From: Arcobacter siniprincipis
Lineage (GTDB): Bacteria > Campylobacterota > Campylobacteria > Campylobacterales > Arcobacteraceae
Direction of reading: 5' to 3'
Assembly (NCBI RefSeq): GCF_048571125.1
Contig: NZ_CP182343.1
Span: 2,852,001-2,916,000, forward strand
Length of the DNA: 64,000 bases
Both the position numbers and the translations under genes were made by a program. A model generated the notes under the pieces. That model did not search any database. It saw only the letters and a list, made by a program, of their open reading frames with translations, and had not been told where the DNA came from. Of the stretch, positions 62,201-64,000 are shown one piece after another (position 1 is the stretch's first letter; each line of letters starts with the position of its first letter).

Positions 62201-62992
62201 TAGTGATTTGGTATCTATTTTAAGCTCTGGTAGTTTTTGTATATCACTTAGATCTTTTAATTTGAAATTACTATAATAGATTTGATATGAACTGTTTTCT
62301 TTAAGTGGGATAAATTTTCTTATTATTTCATTTTGTGTATCATGATAGTAGATGTCTTTTAACTCTTCTGCATTTATTCCACCATCATTATAGATTTTAT
62401 ATTCTAAATATTCATTCCCTTTGACAACATATACAAAAGCTAAGGTATGGGAATAGATATTATCAAATTCTGATTTTTCTTTATCAACTGCATAGGTTTC
62501 ATCTGCTTTTCTAAAACCTCTTGAAGGTCTTATTGGTTTATATATATCTTGTGATTTTCTTATTAAATAAAGTTTATATTTTATTGTAACTTCATTTTCT
62601 TCTTTTAGGTATTGTTCTTTTAACACTTTTTCTTCTGCTATTGTATCTTGATTTTCAAAACTAGGAATAGAAGATATTTTAGAAGTACCTTGTCCTGGGC
62701 TACTTAATACTACAGCTCTTCCTTTATCTGTTGTAAAGCCATCTGTTCTTAAAAGATAAGTTTCTCCTGTGGCTGAAACATTTACTTCTGTTCCTGCTGT
62801 TGAGATGGAAGCTACTTTTGTACACTTGTTCTTATCCCTTGGACAAGCAACTGGTGCTCCTAAAATATCTTTTAGGTATAAAGGTTTTGCTCCTGCAATC
62901 TTTAGGTTTGGAACACTTGATGTTAAGGTTACTTTTCCTCCACAAGCGCATTTTATAACCCCTGCTTCTATTACATTATATTCATTACCCAT
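59261..62992 (-). CDS. Large PAAR-like effector with C-terminal membrane region
   Basis: 1243 residues. The first 110 form a PAAR-like (DUF4280-type) domain: VIKCACGGKVTLTSSVPNLK, Cys at 15, 17, 50 and 57, then GETYLLRTDGFTTDKGRAVV and SSPGQG. Residues 130-930 are largely helical and unrecognised. About 935-1005 hold membrane segments (FARVSAYAVIVISVLDAI, GMITLNIVALFVTSG, TPLVVFVSLSSIAYAIVML). The tail (1030-1243) is repeated downstream. No lipase GxSxG, nuclease or peptidase motif is visible, so a membrane-active toxin of VasX style is possible. PAAR heads dock on VgrG spikes, but no other type VI gene is in the window. It also carries an A9 run near residue 717. Confidence 0.65.
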   Translation of the reverse strand: MGNEYNVIEAGVIKCACGGKVTLTSSVPNLKIAGAKPLYLKDILGAPVACPRDKNKCTKVASISTAGTEVNVSATGETYLLRTDGFTTDKGRAVVLSSPGQGTSKISSIPSFENQDTIAEEKVLKEQYLKEENEVTIKYKLYLIRKSQDIYKPIRPSRGFRKADETYAVDKEKSEFDNIYSHTLAFVYVVKGNEYLEYKIYNDGGINAEELKDIYYHDTQNEIIRKFIPLKENSSYQIYYSNFKLKDLSDIQKLPELKIDTKSLDSKSGIYIKDIDSINKNKIEQKLLDAQKPQNGEKNSNIIVGFLEDTIGEIEDLYEEYYTNYKLAYSYNQKIFDEIKTRNSYAYTIANLVDYFYVSDFENKEYRENLFILKNCYSKLVEMIFFEKKLYNYVLDLKDIENIVHKDTNKKAFAFYKILENYKKDFFSFKSLFPSKRGTVGNSAFRYTNDYIYSIPYMKNSSTNNKFIKYQNIFYHVADDKKTESLMKFTGNDDYTLVKKDSEQVLAHMVFCLFFLDDFEEDLKNLIDYSKVVKIRDEFLIAYRKIVPLPNIGQKSISNVKQLIEKQEFYSQTTRDNKNFIKKIFSNDEKNNHFLEDYKQIDNHHIMKSFDYSYRVNFKSNLLYIPKDIKYYQEKAVTSPKSILKIIKTKFSQGSLEELLLKYQSCDIDRFEYVVGGMNIIYSLCSTKIALDEEVAVNGIFASEDIQYLLNFTDDIVEKKIKLEDTAKELLLGKYQISEYFDEYIIKQLLNELLFLKSSKTAKTKAQKFFDKYQKLAKKAMNEKHKKIEPLDLDKDIKKLENEFYSSLKFMCGVTDQIDKSLDKFLKEYSNNETYQVKDIAKSRALQLGLAFKAYSSMLAIASIKEYIYDNKNKDIKSTIGFVNDFAGLNSALVGIMQNEKFENMAQAFLNRMNKKSGGKELIKINLANNEFLAGAGKAFARVSAYAVIVISVLDAIKYKKNEDYDALGATVGMITLNIVALFVTSGTPLVVFVSLSSIAYAIVMLKLEDSAFESYLKKSLFYKDDIYLESKDKKIKGFPAKYLLETTNKKEELKTINSEGFRSAKKITNFIGENYKTNELYFDTALKNELSFFKSSIFGYKLELLGRRRERKLKNHYGHDTKIWQDTFVKIPSALVEDKSSKFVFNSENNYEIIDKNMIPKEEDYYIFDLQNQNFTTLVELNELNHKKASIIVLSSQVELKYEFTYDYREIVYLDAVNFEQVSFTPEDVENLKQFIKKEEEK

Positions 62993-63129
62993 AATTTATC
63001 CAATTATTTTTGCATATGATACTTAAAAGTAATTTAATAGTTTATTATTGTTACAGTAAAGTTATAAATTTATAGTAATTTATATAAGTTTTATGATTTT
63101 TTGTAGTTTACACGATAATTAAAGTAAGA

Positions 63130-63158
63130 CAAATAAGAAGATTATTTCTTCTTATTTG
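63130..63158 (-). terminator. Hairpin at the end of pyk
   Basis: CAAATAAGAAGA (63130-63141) pairs perfectly with TCTTCTTATTTG (63147-63158) around a 5-base loop. It covers the stop codon of pyruvate kinase and is followed on the minus strand by TCTTACTTTAATT, only a weak T run. Confidence 0.45.
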
Positions 63159-64000
63159 CAGGTAGATTTAAATAATATTCAATCTCACCTTCTGTTAGGA
63201 TTTTGATAGTATTTGTACTTCCTGGAATTCCTGCTGGATATCCAATTGTTGCTATATATGGTCCTGTTTTATCTAAGATATTTCTTGATTCTAGATTTTT
63301 AAGCATCTTTTGAATCATCTTAGAAGCTTGTCCCTCTTTTAATACTGTAATAGGATAAACACCCCAAATAGCACTTAAAGAATTTAGAACTTTTCTCTTA
63401 TGTGAAAATGCTAAGATTTTTGTTTTTGGTCTATATCTTGATATTTTCATTGCTGATTTACCTGAACTTGTAAGTGCTAAAATTCCTTTTGCACCTAAAT
63501 CATCTGCTAATTTTGTAACTGTTCCTTGAATAACATCAAATTCATCTAAATATGCAAATTTACTTTGTTTATCAAAGTTATAAATCTCTTCTGTTTTAGC
63601 AATAATATTACTCATTGTTTCTACAACATTTACAGGGTCTGTTCCTACTGCACTCTCTTCAGAAAGCATTACAACATCTGTTCCATCTAAAACTGCATTT
63701 GCAACATCTGAGATTTCTGCTCTTGTTGCTCTTTCATTTTCTGTCATTGAAAGAAGCATTTGAGTTGCAGTGATTACTGGTTTACAAGCAATATTTGCTT
63801 TTTTGATAAGTCTTTTTTGGATAGTTGGAACTTCATAATAAGGAACTTCTATTCCTAAGTCTCCCCTTGCTACCATGATTCCATCACTAGCTTCAATTAT
63901 TTCATCTATGTTTTCAACTGCATCAAATTTCTCTATTTTAGCTATTAGCTTTCCATGATATCCATTTAGAAGTTTTCTTGCATGTAACATATCTTTTTTA
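63142..64000 (-). CDS. pyk: Pyruvate kinase, 3' part
   Basis: About 286 C-terminal residues are in the window; the frame is open at the right edge, so the N-terminus lies outside. KLIAKIEKFDAVENIDEII carries the Lys and acidic residues of the active site. IMVARGDLGIEVPY and VITATQMLLSMTENERATRAEISD are the family signatures. The C-terminal allosteric domain is present (GAKGILALTSSGKSAMKISRYRP). It catalyses the last step of glycolysis. It ends 150 bases from the effector gene and has no visible link to it. Confidence 0.94.
   Translation of the reverse strand, partial: KKDMLHARKLLNGYHGKLIAKIEKFDAVENIDEIIEASDGIMVARGDLGIEVPYYEVPTIQKRLIKKANIACKPVITATQMLLSMTENERATRAEISDVANAVLDGTDVVMLSEESAVGTDPVNVVETMSNIIAKTEEIYNFDKQSKFAYLDEFDVIQGTVTKLADDLGAKGILALTSSGKSAMKISRYRPKTKILAFSHKRKVLNSLSAIWGVYPITVLKEGQASKMIQKMLKNLESRNILDKTGPYIATIGYPAGIPGSTNTIKILTEGEIEYYLNLPANKKK

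Overview
The window is AT-rich (roughly 30% G+C by eye) and its gene content points to the Campylobacterota, most likely an Arcobacter-type member of the Arcobacteraceae. Markers of this are the prpB-prpC-acnD-prpF methylcitrate locus, the 2[4Fe-4S] ferredoxin followed by ndk-DUF177-rpmF-plsX-fabH, a Cj0069-like ATP-grasp protein, and codon use dominated by A/T endings. No rRNA, tRNA, CRISPR array or transposase gene was found.

Layout. 1-3.4 kb: end of a cysteine hydrolase, a 2-hydroxyacid dehydrogenase, two paralogous EamA exporters and their TetR regulator, with a well-formed promoter/operator. 3.4-8.1 kb: a TonB-dependent receptor and a PchR-like AraC regulator with a Fur box. They are bracketed by an intact HTH gene and a decayed copy of that gene's 3' end. 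8.2-14.3 kb: methylcitrate cycle. 14.4-24.1 kb: housekeeping genes (ung, hemC, a DsbC/DsbG-like protein, dnaX with an A10 slippage tract, murI, metNIQ) and small regulators. 24.5-30.7 kb: accessory island with a double-GHKL ATPase, a receiver-domain protein and a C5 DNA methyltransferase, then a HipBA-like pair bracketed by two copies of a structured repeat. 30.9-36.8 kb: rho, peroxiredoxin, ferredoxin, ndk, rpmF-plsX-fabH. 36.8-52.5 kb: a LapG-like protease, split pabC/pabB, a periplasmic molybdopterin oxidoreductase with its own two-component system, pyrB, a cis/trans fatty acid isomerase, argD and a TolC-like protein. 52.6-63.0 kb: the most unusual region. 63.1-64.0 kb: 3' part of pyruvate kinase.

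The unusual region is a one-direction (minus strand) array. It starts with a 1243-residue protein that has a PAAR-like N-terminus and a hydrophobic stretch near its C-terminus. This is followed by a Sel1/TPR-repeat lipoprotein, then by repeated cassettes, each made of a headless copy of the big protein's C-terminal tail plus another Sel1 lipoprotein. I count five tail copies and at least six Sel1 copies. The cassettes next to the full gene are intact; those farthest away carry one-base frameshifts, a nonsense codon and bare 3' stubs. I read this as a secreted (probably type VI) effector with its immunity lipoproteins and a growing and decaying store of orphan tip/immunity cassettes. The function is inference.

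The second candidate system is the GHKL ATPase / receiver / DNA methyltransferase cluster, which looks like a defence or restriction-like module with no recognisable nuclease.
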